Both the position numbers and the translations under genes were made by a program. From Sphingomonas bacterium (lineage in GTDB: Bacteria > Pseudomonadota > Alphaproteobacteria > Sphingomonadales > Sphingomonadaceae), in assembly GCF_028289855.1 (NCBI RefSeq), contig NZ_JAQGKZ010000058.1, positions 24,998-88,997 on the forward strand: a stretch of DNA of 64,000 bases. Direction: 5' to 3'. This document shows, one piece after another, positions 17,255 through 25,831 of the stretch (the first letter of the stretch is position 1; the number at the start of each line of letters is the position of its first letter). The notes under the pieces were generated by a model. It did no database searches. It saw nothing but the letters and a program-made list of their open reading frames with translations, and was not told where the DNA came from.

Positions 17255-18976
17255 TCAGGTCGCGCGCTTCAAGGCCCAGCCGATCGTTTCGCCGCCCGCC
17301 GTCGCTTCGCCACTGACGACGATCTGCTGAGTCGAGACCGGACGCCCGTCGGGGTCGATCCACAGGCTTTCCTCGATCGCCAGCACGCCGCCGCGGCAAC
17401 GGAATTGCCACAGCTTTCCCGACGGCAAACGGAGAAGTGCCGCCATGCCGTCGGCGGTCGGCGCGGCTTCGACGCCAGCGCCCAAATGGAAGCGGATCGC
17501 GAAGATGGCTGCGGCGCTTTTGCGGCGCTTGCCGGCGGGCAACAGCATATCGTCGCCGCGCAACTCGCGGCCATCGGCCGCGAGCAGCAACTGGCGGCGG
17601 TGGAGGAAGCCGAAGCGGCGGGCATAGCCGTCATGGCTCGCCTCGATCCGGCTGCCCGTGGCGCTTTCCTGCCGCGCCTGCTCGACCTCGGCGACGCCGC
17701 GGCCGAGCGTGCCGTCGGGATGGATCGCGGTCGAATTGCTGTCGCCGACGATCAGCGTCGAATGCGCGGCGGTGGTGCGAAGGCCATCCGCAAGCGCTTG
17801 CGGGATCTGTGCGATCGCCGCGCGCGCGCCACCGCAATTGACCACCAGCCGTTCCGCCCCGTCGGACATCTCGAACGCCAGTGTGGAAGCGCAGCCGCCC
17901 GCGGCCAGCCGCGCGATCGGCGGCGGCGCGGCGTCCACGATTACCACCGCGTCGCCCTGTGCGAGCCGCTGATACCCCCAGTCGCGCGCCTGGCGCAGCG
18001 GGCGCGCGCGCACGCCGGTCGCAGCGACGATCTCGTCGATCCGTTCGGGGCGAACCGGGCCCCCACCCTGCCAGCTCGACAGGCCGTGATCGGCATGACA
18101 GACGCCCTGCAGCGCCGGCACCATCCGCCCCAGCGCTGCCGACAGCGCGGCGGGCGGGGCAAGGCGGCGGGCAGTGTACACCTCGCGCAGCATCGTCAGC
18201 AGCATGATGATGTCGAGCTGAACCAATGGCGCGCGTGCGGCGACCCCGCCATCTTCGTGCACCGCTTGCTCGATCGCCCGGGTCAGACCGTCCTCGCCGA
18301 TCTGGCGGCGCGGATCGCCGCCGGGGATCAGCAGCCCCGCCGCGATCACCCCGCACCACGCGGCGATCCGCGCCACCCCGGCGGGCGCCTTGTCGGCAGC
18401 ACGGTCGAGATGCCGCGCCCCGCGCGCCAGCGTGTTGAGGACGAGGCTGCGATAGACAAGGTCGCTCGACGACAGGATCAGCGGGGCGTGCGCGGTCCAG
18501 TGCAGGATGCGGCGCCCCCACAGCTCGGCGCCCCAGGCGGGCTCGCTGACCTTTTCGGCGTGAACCGCGAGCCACGCGCGCATCAGCGCCTCGGCGATTG
18601 GCGCACCGATCGCGCGCGGCGCGACGGTCGACAGGTCGCGCAGCCAGGCGAAGCTGTGGAGATGCTCGCCGAACGGCGGCTTCCAATTGGGTTTCGCGAA
18701 GTCGAGATCGGCGAACGCGATGCTTTCGCCGCGAAACGCCATCCGTTCATCGAGCAAGGCATTGCCCCGGCGCGGGTCGCCGGCGAACGGATCTTCGGGC
18801 ACCGCGATCAGCTTCAATGGATGCCGCCCGCGCAGGCGCAGCGCGTGGAACGGGGTGCGCCAGGCCAACCGGCGGAAGCGTTCGGACACGCGCTCGGCGA
18901 GCGACAGCCCGCCGCTGCCGCCGTGGCGGATCAGCCGCTTGCCTTCCTCGATTTCGTCGGGCGTGTCGTCGCTCAC
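17255..18976 (-). CDS. Heparinase II/III family protein
   Basis: A 573-residue protein of the heparinase II/III type found in alphaproteobacteria. The N-terminal half is an alpha-helical toroid (LHSFAWLRDLSTVAPRA, GRRILHWTAHAPLILSSSDLVYRSLVLNTLARGARHL), the C-terminal half a beta-sandwich (YARRFGFLHRRQLLLAADG, IFAIRFHLGAGV). Such polysaccharide lyase-like enzymes cleave uronic-acid polymers, but the sphingomonad ones near rsmB-rpe have no proven substrate. No signal peptide is evident. Its ATG overlaps the rpe stop, so it is co-translated with rpe. Confidence 0.87.
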   Translation of the reverse strand: MSDDTPDEIEEGKRLIRHGGSGGLSLAERVSERFRRLAWRTPFHALRLRGRHPLKLIAVPEDPFAGDPRRGNALLDERMAFRGESIAFADLDFAKPNWKPPFGEHLHSFAWLRDLSTVAPRAIGAPIAEALMRAWLAVHAEKVSEPAWGAELWGRRILHWTAHAPLILSSSDLVYRSLVLNTLARGARHLDRAADKAPAGVARIAAWCGVIAAGLLIPGGDPRRQIGEDGLTRAIEQAVHEDGGVAARAPLVQLDIIMLLTMLREVYTARRLAPPAALSAALGRMVPALQGVCHADHGLSSWQGGGPVRPERIDEIVAATGVRARPLRQARDWGYQRLAQGDAVVIVDAAPPPIARLAAGGCASTLAFEMSDGAERLVVNCGGARAAIAQIPQALADGLRTTAAHSTLIVGDSNSTAIHPDGTLGRGVAEVEQARQESATGSRIEASHDGYARRFGFLHRRQLLLAADGRELRGDDMLLPAGKRRKSAAAIFAIRFHLGAGVEAAPTADGMAALLRLPSGKLWQFRCRGGVLAIEESLWIDPDGRPVSTQQIVVSGEATAGGETIGWALKRAT

Positions 18977-19635
18977 CCGCCCCTCAGCGCGGCGATGTTG
19001 GCGGCGTAGGCGGACGGGCCGCCCTTGAAGGTCGCGGTGCCGGCGACCAACGCATCCGCGCCCGCGGCGATCGCGCGCGGCGCGGTGTCGCGGTCGATCC
19101 CGCCATCGACTTCGAGATCGACCGTCAGGCCTTGCTTGTCGATCATCGAGCGCACCGATTCGATCTTGCGCAGCGAGGACTCGATGAAGCTCTGGCCGCC
19201 GAACCCAGGGTTGACGCTCATGATCAGCACCAGATCGACCTCTTCGAGCAGATAGTCGAGCGCCTTGGCCGGAGTCTGCGGCGTCAGCACCGCCCCGGCG
19301 CGCTTGCCGAGCGAGCGGATGTGGCGGAGGCTGCGATGCGTGTGCGGGCCGGCCTCGACATGGATCGAAATGGTGTCGGCGCCTGCTTCGGCGAACTGGT
19401 CGAGAAAATCATCGACCGGCGCGATCATCAGGTGAACGTCGAGCGGCTTGTCGGTGTGCGGGCGGATCGCCTTCACCACGGCGGGGCCGATCGTGATGTT
19501 GGGGACGAAATGGCCGTCCATCACGTCGACATGGATCCAGTCGGCGCCCGCCGCGTCGATCGCGCGGACTTCCTCGCCCAATTTGGCGAAATCGGCGCTG
19601 AGGATCGAGGGGGCGATGCGGACCGGGTTGGGCAT
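18973..19635 (-). CDS. rpe: Ribulose-phosphate 3-epimerase
   Basis: Rpe interconverts ribulose 5-phosphate and xylulose 5-phosphate in the pentose phosphate pathway. The 220-residue TIM barrel carries IAPSILSADFAKLGEEV, WIHVDVMDGHFVPNITIGP, LDVHLMI, VLIMSVNPGFGGQSFI and VDGGIDRDTAP, with the metal-ligand histidines and aspartates in place. It lies nine bases after rsmB and overlaps the heparinase start (ATGA). Confidence 0.97.
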   Translation of the reverse strand: MPNPVRIAPSILSADFAKLGEEVRAIDAAGADWIHVDVMDGHFVPNITIGPAVVKAIRPHTDKPLDVHLMIAPVDDFLDQFAEAGADTISIHVEAGPHTHRSLRHIRSLGKRAGAVLTPQTPAKALDYLLEEVDLVLIMSVNPGFGGQSFIESSLRKIESVRSMIDKQGLTVDLEVDGGIDRDTAPRAIAAGADALVAGTATFKGGPSAYAANIAALRGG

Positions 19636-19644
19636 GGTGGTTTG

Positions 19645-20907
19645 TTAGCCAGCCCGCGCGAATCGGGCAATGAAGAAGCCGTCGCAGCCGCCTTCCGCCT
19701 CAAGCGCGCCGGGCAGGATGCGGACCCAGCCCTTGGCTGTCGGCGCGATGGCGGCGGGAAGCTCGTCGGCGCGGACCGGATCCACAGCGAAATCCTTGTT
19801 GGCCGACAGGAAGGCTTCGGCCTGATCTTCACCCTCGGCGCGTTCGAGCGAGCAAGTGGCATAAACCAGCTTGCCGCCCTTCTTGAGCCAGCCCGCTGCG
19901 TGCGCGAGCAAATGACGCTGAAGATCGGTCATCTGCTCGATCGAGGCGGAATGGATGCGGTGGATGACGTCGGGGTGACGGCGGAAGATACCCGTCGCGC
20001 TGCACGGTGCGTCGAGCAGGACGGCATCGACCGGCGCGGCCGGACTCCATTTGGTCGCGTCTTCCGCGATTATGTCCGCCGACAAATGCGTGCGGTCGAG
20101 ATTGGCGCGAAGTCGCGCAAGACGACTTTCGGCGATATCGATCGCGATGACGTCCCAGCCAGCGGCGGCGAGCTGCATCGTCTTGCCACCGGGCGCGGCG
20201 CAAGCGTCGATCGCGGTGCCGGCGCCGGCGCCCAGCAGTCGCGCGGGAATCGACGCGGCGATGTCCTGCACCCACCACGCGCCCTCGCCGTAGCCGGGGA
20301 GTTCGGGGATCGCGGTGCCGCGCGGCAAGCGGCGGTGGCCGGGGAGCAGTTGCTGTCCCTCCGGGCCCTGCGCGCCGCGCAACGTCAGGTCGAGCGGCGG
20401 CGGGGTCGCCATCGCGCGCCGCGCCGCATCGACCATGTCGGCGCCCCATTGCTCGGCCCAGCGGCCGGCGGTGTCGGCGGGCAGCGCGGGCGGATCGGGC
20501 AAGGTCACGCCGCGCCGGCTGAGCGTGCCGAACACGCCATGAACCAGCTTGCGCGGGCCGCCGTCGACCAGCGGCAGCACGGTGGCGATCGCGGCATGGC
20601 TCGGCGTGCCGAGCGCGAGCATTTGCGCGAGCGCGATACGCAACACGAAACGGGCCTTGGCGTCATGCGGCAACGGACGCTGCGTCGCCGAATCGATCAG
20701 CGCGTCGATATCGGGGAGATGCCGCAGCACTTCGGCGGCGATCGCCCGCGCCAGCGCGCGGTCGTTATCGGCGCGAATACTGGCGAGCGCGCGGCCGCCG
20801 GCCTGTTCGAGCGTTTCGCCCCGCCGCAGCACCGCGTCGAGCAGCCGTAGCGCCGCCTGGCGCGCGGCGACGCCGGGCGGGAGCCCGCCAGCGTGGGGCT
20901 GGTTCAT
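19645..20907 (-). CDS. rsmB: 16S rRNA m5C967 methyltransferase RsmB
   Basis: A 420-residue RsmB/Sun family enzyme. The N-terminal NusB-like RNA-binding domain (RQAALRLLDAVLRRGETLEQA) leads into a SAM-dependent m5C methyltransferase with AIDACAAPGGKTMQLAA, VLLDAPCSATGIFRRHPD (the TC/PC cysteine) and LVYATCSLERAEGEDQ (the second catalytic cysteine). It modifies 16S rRNA at C967. ATG 20907 is the family start. It heads the rsmB-rpe-heparinase-NYN-purH run and is divergent from the DUF1674 gene. Confidence 0.95.
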   Translation of the reverse strand: MNQPHAGGLPPGVAARQAALRLLDAVLRRGETLEQAGGRALASIRADNDRALARAIAAEVLRHLPDIDALIDSATQRPLPHDAKARFVLRIALAQMLALGTPSHAAIATVLPLVDGGPRKLVHGVFGTLSRRGVTLPDPPALPADTAGRWAEQWGADMVDAARRAMATPPPLDLTLRGAQGPEGQQLLPGHRRLPRGTAIPELPGYGEGAWWVQDIAASIPARLLGAGAGTAIDACAAPGGKTMQLAAAGWDVIAIDIAESRLARLRANLDRTHLSADIIAEDATKWSPAAPVDAVLLDAPCSATGIFRRHPDVIHRIHSASIEQMTDLQRHLLAHAAGWLKKGGKLVYATCSLERAEGEDQAEAFLSANKDFAVDPVRADELPAAIAPTAKGWVRILPGALEAEGGCDGFFIARFARAG

Positions 20908-20985
20908 GCTTGAAGACCGGTCATCACCGGCCCATCTGGACGGTTGTGACGCGCATCGCAATTGCGCGCTGCTTTCGGAGGAACG

Positions 20986-21144
20986 ATGCCCCGCCCGCCG
21001 CACGTCAAACCGCCCGCTTATCTGACCCCCAGCCCCCCTGTGCCTAAGCCCGAAAAGGCCGAGACGCCAAAGGACGACCCGCTCGGCCAGGATCCGACGC
21101 GCTACGGCGACTGGACGCTCAAGGGCATCGCGGTCGATTTCTAA
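20986..21144 (+). CDS. DUF1674 / SDHAF4-like small protein
   Basis: A 52-residue protein that is too short to be noticed easily but is well supported. GGAG five bases upstream gives a good ribosome site, and the C-terminus DPTRYGDWTLKGIAVDF is the signature of DUF1674, the family of succinate dehydrogenase assembly factor 4 (SdhE-independent flavin assembly in mitochondria). The N-terminus is proline-rich and probably disordered. It is divergent from rsmB and convergent with the exonuclease gene, whose stop abuts it. Confidence 0.85.
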   Translation: MPRPPHVKPPAYLTPSPPVPKPEKAETPKDDPLGQDPTRYGDWTLKGIAVDF

Positions 21145-21903
21145 CTACAACAACATACCCTGAAGATTGGGTCGCCCGACCGCCCCGCCGCCGCGCCGGC
21201 GGGCGACCTCGGTCTCTGCGGTGAATCGTACATCGGGATCGCGGTCGGTCAGGAATCCGGTCAGGCTGGCTACCGAAATCTCGGTCCAGTCCTTGCCGCG
21301 GTCGGGCCCCCAGCGGACGCGCGGCAATAGCCCGGGCTGGTTCGACCATTCGAGCAATTGCGCGACCAACGCTTCGTTGAGCATGTCGCGCAGGTGGAAC
21401 GCCGTCACATAGGCATCGGGAAACGCGCGGTGCGCGGGCAGCCCGCGCTCGTGGTCGATCCCCTCGGGCTTGCGCCAGTAGCGCAGCACCTGGTTCGAAA
21501 AGCTCGGGCTGTCGGGCCACAGCCGCATCGCGCACTTCCACGTGCAGATCCAATCGGCGCCGTGAGTCATATTGGGGGTACAGAACTTCATCTCGAAATC
21601 GGCGCGGTGCGCGGCGAGCGCGAGGCGGCGCGGATAGGGGTCGAGCACCGGCCGCGCGGCGTCGAACCATAAGGGCGCGTCGGCGACTTGCTCATCGAGT
21701 ATATGATGGATCGCTTGGGTGACGGGGGGAATCGGCCGGCCAGGATTTATCAGCCGGCTGCCACCCTCGCCGTGCAATTCCCAGCGCCCGTCCTTGCCGA
21801 GCGCGACGTCCTGCCAGCCCACCTCGCACACCCCATGCGTGCCCGGGGTTTCGCCGGTGGTTTCGAGGTCGATAACGCGGATGATCGAGGGCGTGGATGC
21901 CAT
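21145..21903 (-). CDS. DEDDh 3'-5' exonuclease family protein
   Basis: A 252-residue protein with the exonuclease fold of DnaQ relatives: ExoI IRVIDLETTGETPGTHGVCEVGW, ExoII LALAAHRADFEMKFC, and a late HRAFPDAYVTAFHLRDML giving the H-x4-D of ExoIII. It is not the replicative proofreading subunit, which is at 10631. The C-terminal ~60 residues are basic and extra to the core fold. Substrate is unknown; a DNA repair or RNA-trimming role is possible. It follows the phosphomannomutase gene by 38 bases on the minus strand. Confidence 0.83.
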   Translation of the reverse strand: MASTPSIIRVIDLETTGETPGTHGVCEVGWQDVALGKDGRWELHGEGGSRLINPGRPIPPVTQAIHHILDEQVADAPLWFDAARPVLDPYPRRLALAAHRADFEMKFCTPNMTHGADWICTWKCAMRLWPDSPSFSNQVLRYWRKPEGIDHERGLPAHRAFPDAYVTAFHLRDMLNEALVAQLLEWSNQPGLLPRVRWGPDRGKDWTEISVASLTGFLTDRDPDVRFTAETEVARRRGGGAVGRPNLQGMLL

Positions 21904-21941
21904 GACGATAAGATGGGCGCTCGGTCGCCGAAAAGCGACTC

Positions 21942-23324
21942 CTAGTGCCCCGCTTGCGGTCCGCGCTCCAGCCCGCTCGCCGCGAGCTGCGCATCGATCT
22001 GCGCGAGCAGGCGGTCGAGCGCGGGCTGGTCCGTGGCCTCGGCGCGCGCGACCAGCACGTCCTGCGTGTTCGACGCGCGGAGCAGCCACCAGCCATCGGG
22101 CGTGGTCACGCGCGCACCGTCGGTGCGGTTGACGTCGGCGCCTTCGGTCTCGAGCCGGTCGAGCACTTCGTCGACCACCGCGAACTTGCGCGCCTCGTCG
22201 ACCTGGAAGCGCATCTCGGGCGTGTTGACCATCGCCGGCATCGCGCTTCTGATCTCGGTCATCGACTTGCCGATCATGTGGACCGCGCGGATCAGCCGGA
22301 CCGCGGCATATTGCGCGTCGTCGAAGCCGTAGAATTCGTGCGCGAAAAAGATGTGGCCCGACATTTCGCCCGCGAGCGGCGACCCCGTTTCCTTCATCTT
22401 GGTCTTGATCAGGCTGTGCCCGGTCTTCCACATCAGCGGCGTGCCGCCGAGTTCGGCGATTCGGTCGTACAGCGCCTGGCTCGCCTTGACGTCGGCGATG
22501 ATCGTCGCGCCGGGCAGTTCGCGCAGAACAGGTTCGGCCAGAATGGACAGAAGCTGATCGCCCCAGATCACCCTTCCCTCACCGTCGATCGCGCCGATGC
22601 GGTCGCCGTCGCCATCGAAAGCTACACCGAAATCGAGCTTCTTCTCGGCGACCAGCGCCTTGAGATGCGCCAGGTTCTTTTCCTCGGTCGGATCGGGATG
22701 ATGGTTGGGAAAATTGCCGTCCACATCGGTGAACAGCAGATGATGCTCACCCGGCAGCAACTTGGTCAGCTTCTCGATCACCGGGCCGGCGGCGCCATTG
22801 CCTGCGTCCCACCCTATACGGTAGGCGCCGCCGGCATAACCCGCCATCAGCCGCCCGACATAGTCATCGACGATATCGACGTCGCTGGCGGTGCCGTCGC
22901 CTTCCTCCCAGTCGCCGTCCGCCGCCATGTGGCCGAGCTTCTGGATGTCCTCGCCGAAAAACGGGCGGTGCTGCAGGACCATCTTGAAGCCGTTATACTC
23001 GGCGGGGTTATGGCTGCCGGTTATCTGGATGCCGCCATCCACCTCCAGCTCGGCCTCGGCATAATATAGCTGCGGGGTCGGGCCCATGCCCGTGCGCACG
23101 ACATCGACGCCCGAAGCGAGCAGCCCTTCGACCAGCGCGACTTCCATATCGGGCGACGAGGTGCGCCCGTCGCGCCCGACCGCGACTCGCGTGCCGCCGG
23201 CGCGGCGCACGACGGTGGCGAAGCCGCGGCCGATCGCGCGCGCGTCGTCAACGGAGAGGGTTTTGCCGACGATCCCGCGGATGTCGTATTCGCGAAGCGA
23301 GCTGGGGTCGAAACGATGGGTCAT
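21942..23324 (-). CDS. Phosphomannomutase/phosphoglucomutase
   Basis: A 460-residue alpha-D-phosphohexomutase of the AlgC/ManB type, which interconverts the 1- and 6-phosphates of mannose or glucose to feed nucleotide-sugar and polysaccharide synthesis. The active-site serine loop is [17 protein letters not shown], the metal loop is [12 protein letters not shown], the sugar-binding loop is GEMSGHIFF, and the phosphate-binding C-terminus is [17 protein letters not shown] 23324 gives the family start [16 protein letters not shown]. It lies 32 bases after the J-protein gene. Confidence 0.92.
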   Translation of the reverse strand: MTHRFDPSSLREYDIRGIVGKTLSVDDARAIGRGFATVVRRAGGTRVAVGRDGRTSSPDMEVALVEGLLASGVDVVRTGMGPTPQLYYAEAELEVDGGIQITGSHNPAEYNGFKMVLQHRPFFGEDIQKLGHMAADGDWEEGDGTASDVDIVDDYVGRLMAGYAGGAYRIGWDAGNGAAGPVIEKLTKLLPGEHHLLFTDVDGNFPNHHPDPTEEKNLAHLKALVAEKKLDFGVAFDGDGDRIGAIDGEGRVIWGDQLLSILAEPVLRELPGATIIADVKASQALYDRIAELGGTPLMWKTGHSLIKTKMKETGSPLAGEMSGHIFFAHEFYGFDDAQYAAVRLIRAVHMIGKSMTEIRSAMPAMVNTPEMRFQVDEARKFAVVDEVLDRLETEGADVNRTDGARVTTPDGWWLLRASNTQDVLVARAEATDQPALDRLLAQIDAQLAASGLERGPQAGH

Positions 23325-23356
23325 GCGGCGTCCAATCGGCGAGCCGCGCGAAAAGT

Positions 23357-23659
23357 TCAATCCTGACGCTTCAACAGCGTATCGCGCGCGGCGTTGACGC
23401 GTTGCGCCAGGTCGGACGAGCCGCCATGGTCGGGGTGCACCGCGAGGAGCAGGCGGCGGTGGGCGGCACGGATGTCGGCGTCGCTGGCGCGCGCATCGAG
23501 CCCGAGCAATGTCAGCGCGGCGAGCTGGTCGGCGGGTTGCGGTACGGGCGGCGGCGGGCCTTGCGGGCGCTTGCCGGACGTGTGCACCTTTTTCGGTCCC
23601 TGCCACAGCCACCAGCCGGTAATGGCGACCGCCAGCGCGAGAAGCAGCTTGAACGTCAC
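23357..23659 (-). CDS. Membrane-anchored J-domain protein
   Basis: A 100-residue protein: one N-terminal membrane helix ([15 protein letters not shown]), a proline-rich spacer (GPPPPVPQP), then a J domain with the HPD motif in [13 protein letters not shown]. The layout resembles the Tim14/Pam18 type, in which a membrane-tethered J domain recruits DnaK. The start is GTG 23659, overlapping the mipZ stop (GTGA); no ATG is available. This coupling suggests it is made together with MipZ. Confidence 0.83.
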   Translation of the reverse strand: MTFKLLLALAVAITGWWLWQGPKKVHTSGKRPQGPPPPVPQPADQLAALTLLGLDARASDADIRAAHRRLLLAVHPDHGGSSDLAQRVNAARDTLLKRQD

Positions 23660-24447
23660 GCGAAGAGCGGCAGGACCGGCTCGGGTAGCGCGAGCGCGGC
23701 CATCATCTCGCGCAGTTCCTGGCGCGCGGCGACGTGGCTGAGGCCCATCTCGCCGAATTCGCGGCTGTCGATCATCGTCAGCCCCTTGGGGAACAGCTCG
23801 CGATAGATCACGCGCTCGCCAAGGCCCGGGATGACGCGAAACCCGACGCGTTTCGCCAGCTGGTCGAGCGCGTCCGATACGCGGCGCATGTTGCGCGCCT
23901 CGATATGCTGGAGCCGATTGCGGAGGACGACCCAGTCGATCGTCACACCGTCCGATTTGGCGCGGGCTTTGCGCGCGTCCCAGATCAACTCGGCGTAGAA
24001 GCTCGGTCGCGTGACCTTGAAGCTGTCGGGATCGACTTGGCCGATCAGGTCGAAATCGACGAAGCTGTCGTTCATCGGCGTGACCAAGGTATCGGCGCGT
24101 GCCGCCGCCATCCGCCCGAACCGGTCGTCGCGACCGGGGGTGTCGATCACCAGGAAATCGACATCCTTGTCGAGTTCGTCGAACACCTCGCCGAACCGCG
24201 CCAGGCTCTCGCCATCGTGCGCGGCGAATTTGGGGGTGGGCAGCTCGCGCCCGGTACGCTTTTCGGTCGCCAGGCGATTTTCGAAGTATCGCGTCATCGT
24301 GCGCTGGCGATGATCGAGATCGAACGCGGCGACGCGCGCGCCACGCGCCTGCAGCGCGATCGCGACATGGACCGCGGTGGTCGACTTGCCGGTGCCGCCC
24401 TTTTCGTTGGCGAAAACGATCGTGTGTGTCTTGCGGCCGTTCGCCAC
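23656..24447 (-). CDS. mipZ: Division-plane positioning ATPase MipZ
   Basis: A 263-residue ParA/MinD-type ATPase. The deviant Walker A motif [38 protein letters not shown] and [20 protein letters not shown] fit MipZ, which in Caulobacter forms a gradient from the poles and blocks FtsZ assembly away from midcell. The family tract [18 protein letters not shown] is also present. It is divergent from panC and coupled to the J-protein gene. ParA itself is not in this window. Confidence 0.88.
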   Translation of the reverse strand: MANGRKTHTIVFANEKGGTGKSTTAVHVAIALQARGARVAAFDLDHRQRTMTRYFENRLATEKRTGRELPTPKFAAHDGESLARFGEVFDELDKDVDFLVIDTPGRDDRFGRMAAARADTLVTPMNDSFVDFDLIGQVDPDSFKVTRPSFYAELIWDARKARAKSDGVTIDWVVLRNRLQHIEARNMRRVSDALDQLAKRVGFRVIPGLGERVIYRELFPKGLTMIDSREFGEMGLSHVAARQELREMMAALALPEPVLPLFA

Positions 24448-24523
24448 GGATGTTGGACCTTATTGCCTGAACCGACCCCCGCCCGTTACAGGCTTGGCCT
24501 CCTCTACCGAAGGGTCTTTCGTC

Positions 24524-25357
24524 GTGCAAACCATGCATCGCCTGCCCGATTTGAGACGGTCGGTCGCTGACTTGCGGGCCGGCGGAGCGTGCGTGGCGCT
24601 GGTGCCGACGATGGGGGCACTCCATGCGGGGCATATGGCGCTGGTCGATGCAGCCAAGGCAACGGGCGCAAAGGTGGTCGCGTCGATCTTCGTCAACCCC
24701 AAGCAGTTCGGCCCTAACGAGGATTTGGCGCGCTATCCGCGACCCGCCGCGGCCGACAGCGCGTTGCTGACCGCGCACGGCTGCGATCTGGTATGGATGC
24801 CGGGGTTGGACGATATGTACCCGGCGGGGTTCGCCACCAACGTGTCGGTGTCGGGGGTCAGCGACGGCCAGGACGGTGCGGCGCGGCCGGGCCATTTCGA
24901 CGGGGTCGCGACGGTGGTGGCGAAGCTGTTCAATCAAGTCCGGCCCGACGCGGCGTTCTTTGGCGAAAAGGATTTCCAGCAGCTCGCGGTGATCCGGCGG
25001 ATGGTCGCCGATCTCGACTTCGGGTTGGAGATCGTCGGCGTGCCAACTGTGCGCGAGGCGGACGGTTTGGCGCTGTCGTCGCGCAATGCGTATCTTTCCG
25101 CTGACGAGCGCGTGCGCGCGGTGGCGCTGCCGCGCGCGCTCGCAGAGGCAAAGCGGGCGATCGAGGCCGGAGAGGAAGGCGCGATCGCCGCCGCCATGAC
25201 GTCGCTGGCCGAGGCCGGGTTCGTCACCGACTATGTCGAACTGGTGGATGCCGCGACACTTGGGGGCCCCGTGCCGGGCCAAGCACGCCGCCTGCTCGCC
25301 GCCGCCCGGATCGGGAGCACGCGGCTGATCGACAACCTTGCGATAAAACACGGTTAA
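24524..25357 (+). CDS. panC: Pantothenate synthetase
   Basis: PanC condenses pantoate and beta-alanine with ATP to give pantothenate. The 277-residue protein has VALVPTMGALHAGHMALVDAA (the HxGH nucleotide motif), SIFVNPKQFGPNEDLARYPR, FFGEKDFQQLAVIRRMVADL and LALSSRNAYLSADER. GTG 24524 is preferred to ATG 24533 because GAAGGG lies at proper distance before it. It is divergent from mipZ with 76 bases between. Confidence 0.95.
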   Translation: MQTMHRLPDLRRSVADLRAGGACVALVPTMGALHAGHMALVDAAKATGAKVVASIFVNPKQFGPNEDLARYPRPAAADSALLTAHGCDLVWMPGLDDMYPAGFATNVSVSGVSDGQDGAARPGHFDGVATVVAKLFNQVRPDAAFFGEKDFQQLAVIRRMVADLDFGLEIVGVPTVREADGLALSSRNAYLSADERVRAVALPRALAEAKRAIEAGEEGAIAAAMTSLAEAGFVTDYVELVDAATLGGPVPGQARRLLAAARIGSTRLIDNLAIKHG

Positions 25358-25428
25358 ATCGCGTTAACCATTTGTTGACCCCTGTCGCCCCACTCTGACC
25401 CCAGCCAAGGGAATAAAGGGGTGGCACG

Positions 25429-25725
25429 ATGGGCAGCAGCCTGAAGAATGCGCAGTTTCTGATCGAGAGCCGATTGCGCGATGCGATGCGCGGCGATCCG
25501 GACGCTTATTACGAGCTCGGCGTGGTCTATTCGACCGGCACGTCGGGGGCGGACATCGACCTGATCGAAGCACACAAATGGTTCAACCTGGCGGCGGTTC
25601 GCGGCCACGAAGCCGCGCAATATTGCCGCGCCGAGGTCGCCGACGAAATGACCGCGCGCGAAATCGCGACCGCGCAGGCGGCGGCCCGGGCGTTCCTCAA
25701 CGAGACGGCGCGCCGCGCTGCGTAA
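25429..25725 (+). CDS. Sel1-like repeat protein
   Basis: A 98-residue protein with one recognisable Sel1/TPR-like repeat (DPDAYYELGVVYSTGTSGADIDLIEAHKWFNLAAVRGHEAAQYCR) and a helical C-terminus rich in alanine. No signal peptide. Such single-repeat proteins are frequent beside core genes in sphingomonads and have no known function; a protein-protein interaction role is likely. GGGGTGGCACG before the ATG may serve as ribosome site. Confidence 0.78.
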   Translation: MGSSLKNAQFLIESRLRDAMRGDPDAYYELGVVYSTGTSGADIDLIEAHKWFNLAAVRGHEAAQYCRAEVADEMTAREIATAQAAARAFLNETARRAA

Positions 25726-25734
25726 TCCCCAACC

Positions 25735-25830
25735 CGTCATGCTGAACTCGTTTCAGCATCCATGCGAACCACCGGCGTCATGCTAGCGGATGCGGCTGCG
25801 CATGGACCCTGAAACAAGTTCAGGGTGACG
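25735..25830. repeat. REP-like inverted repeat between convergent genes
   Basis: Two 32-base arms, 25735-25766 and 25799-25830, are inverted copies that agree at about 27 of 32 positions. Each arm is also an imperfect palindrome around CTGAACTCGTTTCAG or CCTGAAACAAGTTCAGG. The pair fills the gap between convergent Sel1 and topA genes, so it may act as a two-way terminator, or be a REP-type or MITE remnant. Confidence 0.65.
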
Positions 25831-25831
25831 C

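Noticed and set aside
17405..19009. 534-codon plus-strand open frame
   Set aside because: Mirror frame of the heparinase gene; no ribosome site, low-complexity composition.
18598..20850. 750-codon plus-strand open frame
   Set aside because: It is antisense to heparinase, rpe and rsmB, is arginine-rich with no domain, and reflects high-GC codon bias.
23660..25351. 5' part of a long minus-strand frame continuing upstream of the J-protein gene
   Set aside because: It overlaps mipZ and panC in other frames; only the last ~100 codons (23357-23659) form a real protein.
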